From Cymbomonas tetramitiformis (Eukaryota; Chlorophyta; Pyramimonadophyceae; Pyramimonadales; Pyramimonadaceae), in NCBI GenBank assembly GCA_001247695.2, contig LGRX02034578.1, forward strand, positions 1-64,000: a stretch of DNA of 64,000 nt, read 5' to 3'. Numbering within the stretch: the first letter of the stretch is position 1; each line of letters begins with the position of its first letter. A model generated the notes under the pieces. The model did not search any database. It saw only the letters and a list, made by a program, of their open reading frames with translations, and had not been told where the DNA came from. Shown in pieces: positions 22,518 through 33,197 of the stretch. The position numbers and the translations under genes are program-made.

Positions 22518-23192
22518 TCAATGAATGCATTGGATCTCACGCAGCAGGTGCACCGCATGGTAGAGGTTGTCGCCCGTGTCTTTATTCTTTGTTTCAACGA
22601 ATAGTGCCTTCGTTCCGATGAGCGCGCATGGCAGTAGCAGCTCTACGTAATCATTTCTGGCGAGCACAGCGATTCCTTGGTTCTCCATATATGCATCTTC
22701 TACCTGACGGTACGCTCGCAAACTGGCCAAACGGCACACCGTATGCTGGCTCTCGGTGTCTATCACCAGGTAGTATGCAAGGACCTTCGCATATGGGAAT
22801 TCTGATAGGGAGTCCAGTCCAGTCGGGAGCATGTTCCCGAAGCCAGTGTCCGAGATGGAAACGTGGTAGGAGACTCGCTTCTCCGCCCTCGTGTACAAGG
22901 AAGACGTGAATTCCTCCAGATTCAGGGACATCCTCAAGTACACAATGATATCGCACGTGCATAATGCCTGTGCGACCTGCTGCCGGGGGTGCAGCATGCC
23001 AACCAAATGCTGCAGTTGTGCTAAGCAGCTTGCGAGGACGGGTGCGTCGTGAGCTACGCGCCTGCCGGTACCCATGAAATAGCAAGGAGATGTCTTAGCC
23101 TCCGCGGCTGGGTCCACAAGCCCAATGGCTACTGCCCCGCGCTCCAGTACTGTCACAAGTACTTTAGTAAAACCATTATGGGGCCTTTTCAA
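22518..23192 (-). CDS. Hypothetical ORF, perhaps transposon-borne
   Basis: A 224-codon frame of protein-like composition without a domain I can name. Residues from about 28 on (for example VSYHVSISDTGFGN and LLLPCALIGTKALFVETKNK) read as a folded domain. The first ~20 codons (TKVLVTVLERG) are coded by an AAGTACTTGTGACAGTACT terminus also found at 23341 and 26429-26476, so translation probably starts later or an intron intervenes. After its stop a CAGGTAATAAG donor-like site appears near 22500, so this may be one exon of a longer gene running toward 22233. The second, overlapping minus frame (22651-23085) looks like a shadow. Confidence 0.4.
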   Translation of the reverse strand: MKRPHNGFTKVLVTVLERGAVAIGLVDPAAEAKTSPCYFMGTGRRVAHDAPVLASCLAQLQHLVGMLHPRQQVAQALCTCDIIVYLRMSLNLEEFTSSLYTRAEKRVSYHVSISDTGFGNMLPTGLDSLSEFPYAKVLAYYLVIDTESQHTVCRLASLRAYRQVEDAYMENQGIAVLARNDYVELLLPCALIGTKALFVETKNKDTGDNLYHAVHLLREIQCIH

Positions 23193-24014
23193 CAGGTTCC
23201 ACGGGTCAAGTTACAGCTCAGAAAAATCATTTCGGACCCTTTTGAATTATTTTGAATGATAGTGCACGCTACAAGCAACTTTAGGTGTGAGTAAATCGTG
23301 TGTGCTTTCATGCTATAAAACACCAGAAAATTAATTAATTTCGAAAGTACTATCACAAGTACTTTGACTACGAAGGTGTTTTCGCTCGGTAGATGGCCAT
23401 ATATATTCGTATAGGGTGATAGGACTCTTCATTGGGATGTACTCGAACTGTGCAACATGCATTACCCCATGAGAATGCCGGTATCCTGCCATAACCATGG
23501 CAACTATCGCCGCATGTGAGAGAAACTGATTTTTTGGATGTTTTTCACTTATAAAATTTCGAGTTCCATCGTACCGCATCCCTGATTGTGATCCCATGGA
23601 GCGAAGGTCCGAGCACATTAAGGTCTCAAAAAATCAATATTGATATCTACTTTGATGTTTTACACACCCTAGTGCTACTTCCATCACACATCGAGCTCGC
23701 CGTGCCGTTTTCTTCTCGTGGGTATGCGCAGGCTGGAGCAAAGAAATAGCCCCCAAAATCAGGGTTTCCTTGTTGAAACCCAAAACGTCATAACCTCTTC
23801 GTTACTTAGAGTTATGTGAGTTATGACATGATATTTCATGCACATACACTCCACTTGACTAGGAAACCTTCACACATATGGATATATCATGCATCCACGA
23901 CTCAAAATTGATGACTTTGATCATTACCCACTACTTTTGCAGGGTCACCATACTAGAAAAATCCCCAAAAAATCATTTATCATCAAAAGTCGTGAATGAT
24001 GGGAAATTTTTATC

Positions 24015-24858
24015 CTTAACCCCTAAACAGATTTTTGGGTCAAATATGACCCAAAATCATTCGATGTTTTTTTAGTTTGTTGGTGTTAACGATGTTGCTC
24101 GCTGCTAGAATCGCTCTTGTGCCGTTTGGGGCCTTGCGCACATGTGTATTCTTGAAGGTGAAGTACTTGCTTTTAGGTATATCCATGTTATATATCTCAC
24201 ATAGTATTATTTTCATCCATGAAAAAGTGTCAAATGATTGTGGAAAGCGATGTTTGAAAAGTAAGAAATCGAGGTGAAACGAGGATATTCGTCGCCCTAG
24301 ACGGTGGCATGGGCCTGAAACACATTTCGGATGGTATTTGACATCACCCACGTGATTATTCATCTCGTGATATATCATATATATCCAATATAGCAGTGAA
24401 AAACACCAAAATGTTGAAATCTGTGCTTAAGTATGGGAAAACATTGAAAATGTGTGTGTTTTTTTGTTTTTTGTTGTTTTTTCACACAATATTCGTCCAA
24501 ACCGATATATAAGCGTGGTATCTATGCCCCAAGCAGCATACCAACATAAAACCCTTATCAAAGCCGATGCTTTGATGGTGTCCTGTGCGCCGAGGGATAC
24601 CCATACCGTTTTTTATCAATGGTCAAATAAAAAGTTACGTTTGGAAATCCCCAAAATGGTGGTGGCAATTCGGATATATTGGCGGGTATAATGCGTCAAA
24701 TTGCGCGTATAACCTATCGAAATGTTGGGTCAATCAATACCAAAAGCATGGTTGAGTTGGCTAGCGCGTGTATGCAACGGACATCATTCATATGTGGCGA
24801 AAATCGATATTGCCCCAAAAAGGCCCGAAATAGTTTCATCTGTTTAGGGGTTAAGACC
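24015..24858. repeat. Inner inverted repeat pair
   Basis: TTAACCCCTAAACAGAT at about 24015-24031 and its exact reverse complement at about 24840-24856 enclose some 810 bp of AT-rich sequence. This could be a smaller MITE nested in the 3.1-kb element. No coding frame. Confidence 0.5.
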
Positions 24859-25004
24859 CTATAAGTGCACGAAAATCATTATAAGTTCATGAAATATATC
24901 AGATACTCGACTAATTGCGGCGCAATGTAGGGTTGCCCTCTGCTGCATAAACGTATATAATCATATATATTGCACATCCTGCTATGATACTTCGATTAAA
25001 GTCC

Positions 25005-26030
25005 AAAAAAGGGCCTCGTAGTCCACAACATCGTTACAAATCATCTCCGAGCGATACTCGGTACAAGGGTGACCATCGGGAGAATCCATGGCATGCTACT
25101 TGTGTATGCGTACTAGTACACTGTCTGCTAGGCCTCTGGCATCTCTTCATAACTCGAATATGCACCTTAGACATCGACCGGGGTCCCAAAAAATGGGTCT
25201 CGTAGTCCACAACATCGTTGTACATCATCACCGAGCGATACTCGGTACAAGGGTGCCCGTTGGGAGAATCCATGGTATGCTACTTGTGTATGCGTACTAG
25301 TACGCTGTCCGCTAGGCCCCGGCATCTCTTCAAAGCTCCAATATGCACCTTAGACGACATCGACCGGGGTCCCAAAAAATGGGTCTCGTAGTCCACAACA
25401 TCGTTGTACATCATCACCGAGCGATACTCGGTACAAGGGTGACCATTGGGAGAATCCATGGCATGCTACTTGTGTATGCGTACTAGTACGCTGTCTGCTA
25501 GGCACTGGTATCTCTTCATAACTCGAATATGCACCTTAGACATCGACCGGGGTCCCCAAAAAATGGGTCTCGTAGTCCACAACATCGTTACAAATCATCT
25601 CCGAGCGATACTCGGTACAAGGGTGCCCGTTGGGAGAATCCATGGTATGCTACTTGTGTATGCGTACTAGTACGCTGTCCGCTAGGCCCTGGCATCTCTT
25701 CAAAGCTCCAATATGCACCTTAGACATCGACCGGGGTCCCAAAAAATGGGTCTCGTAGTCCACAACATCGTTGTGCATCATCTCCGAGCGATACTCGGTA
25801 CAAGGGTGACTATTGGGAAAATCCATGGTATGCTACTTGTGCATGCGTACTAGTACGATGTCTGCTAGGCTCTGGCATCTCTTCATAACTCAAATATGCA
25901 CCTTAGACATCGACCGGGGTCCCCCAAAATGGGTCTCGTAGTCCGCAACATCGTTATACATCATCACCGAGCGATACTCGGTACAAGGGTGCCCGTTGGG
26001 AGAATCCATGCCATGCTTCTTGTGTACCCC
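25005..26030. repeat. 184-bp tandem repeat, about 5.6 copies
   Basis: GGGTCTCGTAGTCCACAACA recurs at about 25012, 25196, 25381, 25565, 25748 and 25931, a period of 183-185 bp. Each unit holds CGAGCGATACTCG, a self-complementary stretch, and GCGTACTAGTACG. Copies differ by scattered substitutions. The repeating open frames are by-products of the array. Confidence 0.9.
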
Positions 26031-26428
26031 AACCTACCATGAGATTGATTTGTGTAAACACACTTGTAGGGTTGGGTTTAACCCGCAACTTATTACCACA
26101 AATGGCATCACGCCAACAGGCTCACACCCACAAACATCATTGGCCAACATATACCCCTTGGATATGTGTGGTCGCCCGGGCAATCTCACGCCAAGAGCTA
26201 CTCCAAAAAAATTCGTAAAGATGGCCAACTGTTTGAACACCCAGTGCGGAAACCGCAATGTAACAAAAAATGCTACCCCCTCGGCAATATGCATCCAGTG
26301 GGAAGGCGACAAGTGGTTTAGAGGCCAATGGCACAAAAGACAATCATGTTTGGGTCACAAAGTCAACATAATATGAAGGGCAGTATGACCGTAGCCTTAA
26401 AAGACACCGAAAAAAATTATGGCGTGAA

Positions 26429-26476
26429 AGTACTTGTCATAGTACTTTCGAGCTCGAAAGTACTATGACAAGTACT
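26429..26476. repeat. Perfect 48-bp palindrome of two fused transposon ends
   Basis: Each 24-bp arm is the AAGTACTTGTCATAGTACTT-type terminus also found at 23341, joined head-to-head through GAGCTC. One arm ends the 3.1-kb element to the left. The other starts the unit carrying the transposase fragment to the right, followed by GGGGCAGTAGCCA, a word that also follows the related terminus at 23145. Confidence 0.9.
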
Positions 26477-27479
26477 GTGGGGCAGTAGCCACCAACCGAG
26501 ACCGCTGCTTGGCCGGGGTAAAGCTCGTTGGCTAACTCCGGTAGGGAGCGCATTGTTGGATGCAAGCTTACATATGCCTCCAGGGCGAGCTTCTCGCACG
26601 TCCCATTCATTCATGATGGCCTCCACAGGCTTGTTCTTGACGTGAGAGTCTTTCACGATTCCTTTCGCCCGCTGAATACCTCGTTCCACCCAGAACTCCA
26701 TGGCCGCACCCACATCCCCTAGATAGTATTCTTGCCGGAACAGGTGCACCACCGCCAGACGCATGTTGAATGTAAGCATCTTCGCCGGGCCCTTATCTTC
26801 CATGATCGCGGCGTGCTCCCACAAATGCTTCTTTGCCACCTCCCGCGCCCGCCGTACCTCCGTCTCCGTGAGGGGGCTATCTGCTGTTACCATCCCTCGC
26901 GTGTAATGCAACACCGCCCGCCGCAGGTGTTGCCAGGCAGCCTCCATGTCCATGTTCCAATGGACCAGCAGATCGCCAAACACCAAAGGTGAGTAGTATA
27001 CCACGAAATTCAGGAAATCCTCCATGGTCCACATACCTGCCCCCCCCAAACCCTGCCGTTGAGGGTGCAACCGACTCTGGTTGACGCGAAACCGCCGTCG
27101 CATTTTTTCGCCGGACCTAAAGGATTTGAGAACGTGACCATATTGTAGGAGACTTCACCCAGGTTGCAGTTCTGCGCCAGAGTGCGCGCGACATCCGGGC
27201 CGTAACGCCAGGCGGTTGTGCGTGGGTGACGACTGTTCTCGGACGTGAGCTGGGAGTAGTACTCCGAGCAACCACCCACGAATATGGGGAGCGGTGCTTG
27301 TGGAAGGGGTTTCTCCTCCTCGACCGAAGCTTCAAGTGCACTATGTGCCCTTTTCAACTTCACTATTTTTTTCTTAAGACGCTTGGACTTGTTGTTACGG
27401 CTGCGGGTTTTGCGTTTCTTGGTCTTGCAAAAGGTGCAGCAACCGCCCTCCTCTATCCGACCTAGTATTAGGTTTAATG
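26452..27479 (-). pseudogene. CACTA-like transposase (DUF4218-like) fragment
   Basis: Two minus-strand frames belong together. The upstream one (about 27479-27115) has a basic coiled stretch (KSKRLKKKIVKLKRAHSALE) and a YNMVTFSNPL block. The downstream one (27103-26417) has MLTFNMRLAVVHLFRQEY followed by AAMEFWVERGIQRAKG. The latter resembles the H-L/N-M-H ... E(Y/F)WVER pattern I associate with the region after the catalytic domain of CACTA/tnp2 transposases. The frames shift by one base near a run of A at about 27104-27110. No catalytic core is seen, so this is a C-terminal remnant. Its 3' end runs into the AGTACT palindrome. Family assignment is from pattern memory and moderate. Confidence 0.4.
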
Positions 27480-28090
27480 ATGTTACACACATACCACACG
27501 CAACAACCCACATGCGCCCACGGTCCGCCGCACCGGCCCGAAACAACCACATACCTCCTACCGGCCACACCCCCTGAATATGGTCGCGTGTCAGAGGAGC
27601 TGTCCTCACACCGCACCATATATATTCCGTGTGCCCAACCCACATGCGCCCACGGTCCACCGCACCGACCCAAAACAAACACATACATGCTACCGGCCAC
27701 ACCCCCTTGTTATGGTCGCGTGTCAGAGGAGCTGTCCTCACACCGCACCAAATATATTCCGTGTCCCCAACCCACATGCGCCCACGGTCCACCGCACCGC
27801 CCCAAAACACACACACATACATGCTACCGGCCACACCCCCTTAATATGGTCGCGTGTCAGAGGATTTGTCCTCACACCGCACCATAGATATTCGGTGTGC
27901 CCAACCCACATGCGCCCACGGTCCACCGCACCGCCCCGAAACAAACACACACTTCTACATCCTACCGGCCACACCCCCTTGTTATGGTCGCGTGTCAGAG
28001 GAGTTGTCCTCACACCGCACCATAGATATTCGGTGTGCCCAACCCACATGCGCCCACGATCCACCGCACCAACCCGAAACAGCCACATAG
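27480..28090. repeat. About 132-bp tandem repeat, 4.6 copies
   Basis: CATGCGCCCACGGTCCACCG recurs near 27510, 27642, 27774, 27909 and 28046. Each unit also has TATGGTCGCGTGTCAGAGGA and a CTCACACCGCACCA word. Long open frames on both strands (27477-28101 plus, 27395-28088 minus) repeat with the array and are not taken as genes. The repeat lies directly upstream of the transposase remnant in its orientation, where subterminal repeats of CACTA elements usually lie. Confidence 0.85.
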
Positions 28091-28558
28091 ACGTTTCTTG
28101 ATAGTTTTTTGTCGTTTGGAACCTGGCCCCGAGACCTGGGTCCTCATAGATCGCTACATTTTAAATTGGGATGGCCAACCGGCACGGCAGAGCAAAATTA
28201 GACAAATTTGAGCCCATCAGACTACATAGAAGGAAACGGGAGCCCAGAAGGATAGTTTTCTATTTTTTTATATTCTTTGAAGGAAAAAAATAGTCTCCAA
28301 CACTGGGACCTGGCCAATTAGTCTGGATTGCTCCGGGATGGCCGCCAAGAAATTAGCCAAACTGCCGATCAACACTCAATTTTTGAAATTTGGCCACCAA
28401 AACTGCATTGCACTCTGGAAAGCATATTTCTTTGTTCACCACGACTTCCACTGCTACGATGAAATGTTTTTCTGAGTGTTCTGGGGGAATTTGCCCAAAT
28501 TGGACAGATTTGACTTCCCCAACGGTCAGGTTTACACTTTTCCACTCTTAATTTCAAC
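28091..28558. other. AT-rich upstream region of the 28559 gene
   Basis: No gene. It contains poly-A/T tracts around 28255-28290. It is the likely promoter and leader of the plus-strand ORF that starts at 28559; no clear TATA box can be assigned. Confidence 0.3.
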
Positions 28559-30334
28559 ATGATGCAAAACGCCAACACGGGACGCTCACCTCCAACGTCG
28601 CCTACGTCGACTCCCAGGCGTACAAGGGGACGACAGGCCAGCCAGCGCAGCACGAGAGGTGCTGCAGCCACTGGAACCATTGGCAAGGGGGCGAAGGGCA
28701 CCTACAAGGCGCCCTCTCCGGGTCAGCCGCCACAGGCTGCGACAGCAGCAGGTGCGCCAAGCTTCCAGATACCCAAGAAGAAGTCGACCCTGTCAGCTGA
28801 TGCTCCTGAGTTTAACAGCGTGACTCCTCTGGCTCTGGACTCTGGAACCGCTTGTGTGACACCTTCCCTGGAGGAGGCTGTAACGGTACTTAAACCGCGC
28901 CCTAATCCGCCCCTGCGTCATGCAAGAGCGGCGTCACCAAGGGTGCTGACTGTTGACACCCCTGGTGCAGGGCGAAACATGAGGGCGACTCCCCAGCGGT
29001 ATGTCAACTTGACCTCTCCTTCCCCTGGCATCCTGCGATTGCCAGGAAGCCGCGACCTGAGCCCTCCAGCTCCGCGCCAGCGAAGCCCGCCTCGGACTCG
29101 AGACCGGACCCCGCCACCGCCGCGCTGCAGGAGCCCACCACGGACGCGCGACATGAGTCCTCCAGCTCCAAGACCGCGAAGTCCTTTGAACTCCTACAGG
29201 ACTCCACACACTTGGTCTGGAGCTACGGTGATGACCTCCCCGCACGGCCAGCTGCCCACGCCATTCAGCGAGAACGCGCTTCAGGCTGAGTCCGCGGGAG
29301 CAGCCTCTGTGGGACAACCTCTACCGGCTGGCCGCCCACCTCGCGACCCGATCGCCGTGCGCGAAATGACCGAGGTCAAAATTGCAGCATGTGAGCAGGA
29401 CATGCAGAATGAGGCGAATGAGCAGAAACCAGGACTTCGCCAATTTCCCTCCCGCTCTGATGTGGCCAACTGGCGAAAGCGCCAGCAGCCGGGTGAGAAT
29501 CTCGCCTGGACTCCGCGCCCTAACCAGGGGGGTGTGGGGGCAGCGGGGAGGTCAGAAGACACGCACCAAAGCATTGCTGGCGAACTCATGGCACACTCAA
29601 TGCATCCAACTCCCTCCTCAACAAGCAACGGGGAGGTGGGGGCAGCGGGGAGGACAGGTGGCTCCGGCTTGACAGGTGGCCCACGCCACATAAGCATAGC
29701 ATGTTCTGGGCATTCGCTGACCTCACCGATTACCGATACCGTTACGGAACCTAAGGTGATCGGTGACTCTATGGCAAGGTTATCGGTGACTTTCGAGTCC
29801 GAGATAGACAGCGAGGCAACTTCACTGACGCCCTCACTGACTCAGGCGACTACGGAGGCAGCTACGGTTACGGATATGCTCGAGTCCCTGTTGAACAGCG
29901 AGTCCAGACCTTAGACTACCTCGCTGACCTCAACAACTACGGATATGCCCGAGTCCCTGTTGAACCGCGAGTCCAGACCTTTGACTACCTCGCTGACCTC
30001 AACAACTACGGATATGCCCGAGTCCCTGTTGAACCGCGAGTCCAGACCTTTGACTACCTCGCTGACCTCAACAACTACGGAGCAGCCAGTCAGCTCAGTC
30101 AGTTACGCAGACCTCGCACTCAGGCGTGGCGTTGGACTCGCAGCCTACCAGCCGCATCTTAACCGCAACCTAACAGTCATCGAACCCCCTTCTCAAGCGG
30201 ATGTCCTCAGCAGAATTCCAGTCAGAAACTTACCTCTGAACTCAGACTCAGTGAACCAGCTTTCTCGCCGGGAGAGGCGCCATCAGAGATGGGAACAGAA
30301 CCAGCAGCGCCTGGCAGAACAGCGCAGAGCATGA
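28559..30334 (+). pseudogene. Pro/Ser/Thr/Arg-rich disordered protein, interrupted by one TAG
   Basis: One reading frame runs 28559-30334 (591 codons) with a single TAG at 29912-29914. The protein is low-complexity: a basic N-terminus (STPRRTRGRQASQ), an SR/PR-rich section at residues about 160-215 with repeated RSPPRTRD words, then acidic-neutral Ser/Thr sequence. At the stop lies a 23-codon tandem repeat (MPESLLNRESRPLTTSLTS). The first copy reads CCT TAG where the next two read CCT TTG, so one T-to-A change made the stop. The C-terminus is basic and Gln/Arg-rich (RRERRHQRWEQNQQRL). No domain is recognised; it could be a gag-like or nuclear disordered protein. It may instead be two ORFs or rely on readthrough. 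Confidence 0.5.
29871..30079. repeat. 69-bp in-frame tandem repeat, three copies
   Basis: GGATATGCYCGAGTCCCTGT starts at 29872, 29941 and 30010. The period of 69 bp equals 23 codons, so the copies keep the reading frame. The first copy differs at a few positions, including the change that creates the TAG. Confidence 0.9.
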
Positions 30335-30528
30335 CTCGTTATGCCGCTCTAGTTTGATCCTTGACCAAGGATCTACCATTGGGCAATAGACATTCTACTG
30401 CATAGCTTGTTTAATCTGAAATAACGTGAATTTCGAAACGAAGAGCCCATTCGAAAACGTTCGTATATGTCGTGTACTATAACTTCCAACAACACTGATG
30501 AAACCAAATATCAACTTGCAGGTACGCC

Positions 30529-30885
30529 ATGGTAGATAGCATCTACAAGGTCCACTTGGCCGCGAAAGAGTACATTCTTGTGAAGGGAAAGTGGTTCCCT
30601 GAATTCAACCAAGCGACGACAAAACGGTTTGCCAAGCTAAACTCGAAGTACGGGCCGGACAATACCGCAAAGGTGGTGTACACATACGACCCGGATGATC
30701 CCGAGCCACCTTGGGACACTACTGATCCATTCATCCTGGCGGCTCAAATTGAGCACCAAGTTGTAATCAAGAAACATCCTGTGATGAAGACGGCGGTGGT
30801 ATTTGGTTTAAAGGCTGACTTTTTCGAGTGCATCGACGATGATGGTTCACGACCGAAAGGTGCAAGACGCAAGAGGCGATCATGA
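30529..30885 (+). CDS. Small hypothetical protein, 118 residues
   Basis: A compact frame with protein-like composition: WFPEFNQATTKRFAKLNSKYG in the first third, a DPDDPEPPWDTTDPF linker, a hydrophobic TAVVFGLKADFFECIDDD strand region and a basic RPKGARRKRRS end that could be a nuclear signal. The ATG follows a CAACTTGCAG acceptor-like site by seven bases, so this may be the last exon of a gene or have a leader intron. No family is recognised. It lies 195 bases after the disordered gene on the same strand, so the two could belong to one transcription unit. Confidence 0.5.
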   Translation: MVDSIYKVHLAAKEYILVKGKWFPEFNQATTKRFAKLNSKYGPDNTAKVVYTYDPDDPEPPWDTTDPFILAAQIEHQVVIKKHPVMKTAVVFGLKADFFECIDDDGSRPKGARRKRRS

Positions 30886-31014
30886 TAATACGCCGGGCAT
30901 CGTACTTAGTAGTGGTCTGTATGTTGAATAGATGCAATCGTACATGTATGTGTAGATAGACCTATCAATTAACTTAGCCGTATATTATGTATCATAGCAA
31001 CAGAGCATGATGCC

Positions 31015-31436
31015 AACCCTGAAGATGTTAGGAAGATACCTGGAATGTCTTCCGCATGTCTTCCGTGCGCCTTCTGAATGTCTTCTGTGATTACGCGACT
31101 AGTGTACGTGTGGTATGAAGTAGCTATGTGGCCAAATTGCATAATCATCACATATGTGTCGATAACACATGTCAGAATGTATTCTGGCCCAGAAGACATT
31201 CGGAACATCTTCCGTGTATCTTCCGGGAAGACTGCCCTTTGCATGTCTTCCGGGAAGATGTCTTCCGAAACCCGGAAGACATTCCGCACATCTTCGGCAC
31301 GTCTTCCCCGAAGAGTGTCTTCTGGTTTCCAGAAGACGTTTCCACCCCGAAGACGTCTTCTGGAAACCAGAAGACATCATGTTTACGAAGACGTCTATAA
31401 GACGTTCAGAAGACGTCTTCTAGACGTCTTCTGATT
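31015..31436. repeat. GAAGAC/GTCTTC-dense fold-back block
   Basis: Some two dozen exact or one-off copies of GAAGAC and its complement GTCTTC stand within about 400 bases, in alternating orientation, including AGAAGACGTCTTCT at 31409-31422. The density rises toward the right end. Complementary words allow extensive hairpins. Open frames here are artefacts of the repeat. Confidence 0.85.
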
Positions 31437-32005
31437 TTCCCAGAATGTAGGGTTGCGTGTTATCGAGTCAACAAGCCACGCTGTAGATAACTGCAAGAAG
31501 GAAACGACGTTAAAACCACTCTTCCGTAATACGTGTTCAGGCTTTATCTAGCGTCCATCAAATCTCTGTCCAACATGTGGTCAGGCTCTGTCTAGCCTCC
31601 ATCAAATCTCTGCCCTTGAAGCGGCTCTAACTAATCGCTATCAAATCTCAACGAGCATCTGCCTCGCGAACCAATTATTGCCATAGCGGGGGACCCAGAC
31701 TCTACACGTCTGGGTCCCCACTCTAAAGTGAGTAAACCTACGTATCTCTCATAACTTTGCGCGCGTTGCCTACAAATTGTTGCTTTCCAACGGGAACTTG
31801 AAAAAGTGCTACTGAAAACTGTTGTCTATGACCCAGCTATATTATATCTCTCGAGCATAGCCTCTGCGCACCGCGCTCCATCCGTATCGATCGAGTCCAC
31901 CTGTCGCGCGACTGCCTCGTCACCTGGCATACCTTTGTCGCCAGATGTCCTCGGTCACCTTTGTGTCACCAGTAGTCCTCAATCACATCCGGATCACCCC
32001 AGATA
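31437..32005. other. Non-coding stretch with a strong hairpin
   Basis: A short imperfect repeat built on CTCTGTCYARCCTCCATCAAATCTCTG (about 31540-31650) is followed by the stem GGGGACCCAGAC / GTCTGGGTCCCC (about 31689-31719, 7-base loop). Nothing coding was recognised up to the MITE at 32006. Confidence 0.5.
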
Positions 32006-32554
32006 CAGTAATCACTCACCGTTAAGGAAACCCGACGTTAAGGAAACCGCCCCGTTTCGAGGGGGTGCCCAACTCGATGAGAAAAACTGGCTGGATTTTC
32101 CGAATTATGAGATGGCCTGAAATAAGGAAAATGGCCGCTGGCTGCCTAGCTGGAGAGGCATTTCTTAAACTAAGAAAAATTTGCTGGGAAAATTGACAAA
32201 TATGGTATATTTGATGGGTTTTCATGATTCGTTTTCTTCACAAAACTGTCTTAACGGTTCGTTTAAGTTCCTGATAGTCTGTTTCGGAGATAATGTCGTC
32301 ATCTAAATCTTGCTTTAAGCTTCTTTAAGCTGCGCACGGCTCTCAGGGTCCATTTTCTCGGAAATTGAACACCTTAAGAAAACGGGCTGGCTAGGGACGG
32401 TGTCCACGTGAATGATTATGGAATTCGGGTGGCTCACGAGATCGCGGTCCACTATCCATAGCGTTCTCATAGGCCAGCGGCGGGGAGGGGGTACATAACT
32501 CGATGAGAAAAATTTGGACCGGATTTTTGTTTTCTTAAAGGTGCGTGATTACTG
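32006..32554. mobile_element. TA-flanked MITE, 549-bp member
   Basis: Ends CAGTAATCACTCACCGTTAAG on the left and, inverted, CTTAAAGGTGCGTGATTACTG on the right, with TA on both sides (32004-32005, 32555-32556). The TA duplication suggests a Tc1/mariner-type mobiliser. The interior is non-coding. A 157-bp relative sits at 37167-37323. Confidence 0.8.
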
Positions 32555-32937
32555 TATGGGTTATATCTGGGTCACCAGCTGTCCTCTGTCATATTTGTCA
32601 CCAACGGAACTCTATCACTAACAGTTTGCCCCTTACCTAGATTAAAAAAAAAATTGGGCTGATTTTCAATTTTCAAAATTTGATCAAAATTGATCAAAAT
32701 TTAGGTGGAAAAATCAAAATATGTCAAAATTTGCAAATCTGCGTTTAAGACGACGGATGAGATCAGGTGACCCGAGCGCCGAGCGTGATGCGTGCGGCCT
32801 GACAATGACAGCGCAGCCCGCAGTGTGCATGCTGTTTTGAAAACACCTTCATGTCACAAAGCGAAAGCACAATAAGGGGGGGAAACCGCACGTGATTCAT
32901 TAATTATGATTCTCGCTACCAGCCGCAAACATGGTAC
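32555..32937. other. Non-coding stretch
   Basis: AT-rich with repeated TCAAAATTTG words (32660-32740), then GC-balanced sequence ending at the small ORF at 32938. No feature is supported. Confidence 0.3.
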
Positions 32938-33126
32938 ATGTTGGGGGATTTGTCACTGGTTATTCCGTCATCGGACAGCAGTGATACCTTTGAGCCCGAA
33001 TGTGAGGATGTGAATGTTGGCACGACTTTACGAACAGTCCACCTCCACGAGACACAGACGCAAGATGACTCGGCAATCGATACCTCGCGCAGCCTGGCAC
33101 TTGATACGGCCAATCAACCAAATTGA
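32938..33126 (+). CDS. Short acidic ORF, doubtful
   Basis: A 62-codon frame rich in Ser, Asp, Glu and Thr (VIPSSDSSDTFEPECEDVNV). Its composition looks coding, but there is no neighbour exon or homolog I can name. It ends just before the 3' boundary of the minus-strand gag gene. Confidence 0.2.
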   Translation: MLGDLSLVIPSSDSSDTFEPECEDVNVGTTLRTVHLHETQTQDDSAIDTSRSLALDTANQPN

Positions 33127-33197
33127 AGACCATGTTGAGGTCAAAGCACATCTCAGTACACCACCAGAGTGGTGCACTGCCAGAGCCAGAAGGAAAG

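Larger units (their letters stand above)
23341..26451. mobile_element. 3.1-kb DNA element with 25-bp terminal inverted repeats
   Basis: The left end TCGAAAGTACTATCACAAG... (23341-23365) is repeated in reverse at 26427-26451 with one mismatch in 25. The interior is AT-rich and non-coding. It contains a perfect inner inverted repeat (TTAACCCCTAAACAGAT near 24015 and its complement near 24840) and a 184-bp satellite. No transposase frame is present, so it would be non-autonomous. No clear target duplication was found, because the right end is fused head-to-head with another terminus. Confidence 0.6.

Noticed and set aside
22651..23085. 144-codon minus-strand ORF
   Set aside because: Overlaps the 22518-23192 ORF in another frame and has the less protein-like composition.
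25005..26030. CRISPR-like array
   Set aside because: Units are contiguous 184-bp tandem repeats without unique spacers, in a eukaryotic setting.
26034..26376. Overlapping 100-126 codon frames on both strands
   Set aside because: No domain, no splice support, next to satellite and transposon ends; likely chance.
27395..28101. Long open frames on both strands
   Set aside because: They repeat with the 132-bp tandem array and contain no domain.
31078..31434. Several 80-118 codon frames on both strands
   Set aside because: Products of the GAAGAC/GTCTTC repeat block.
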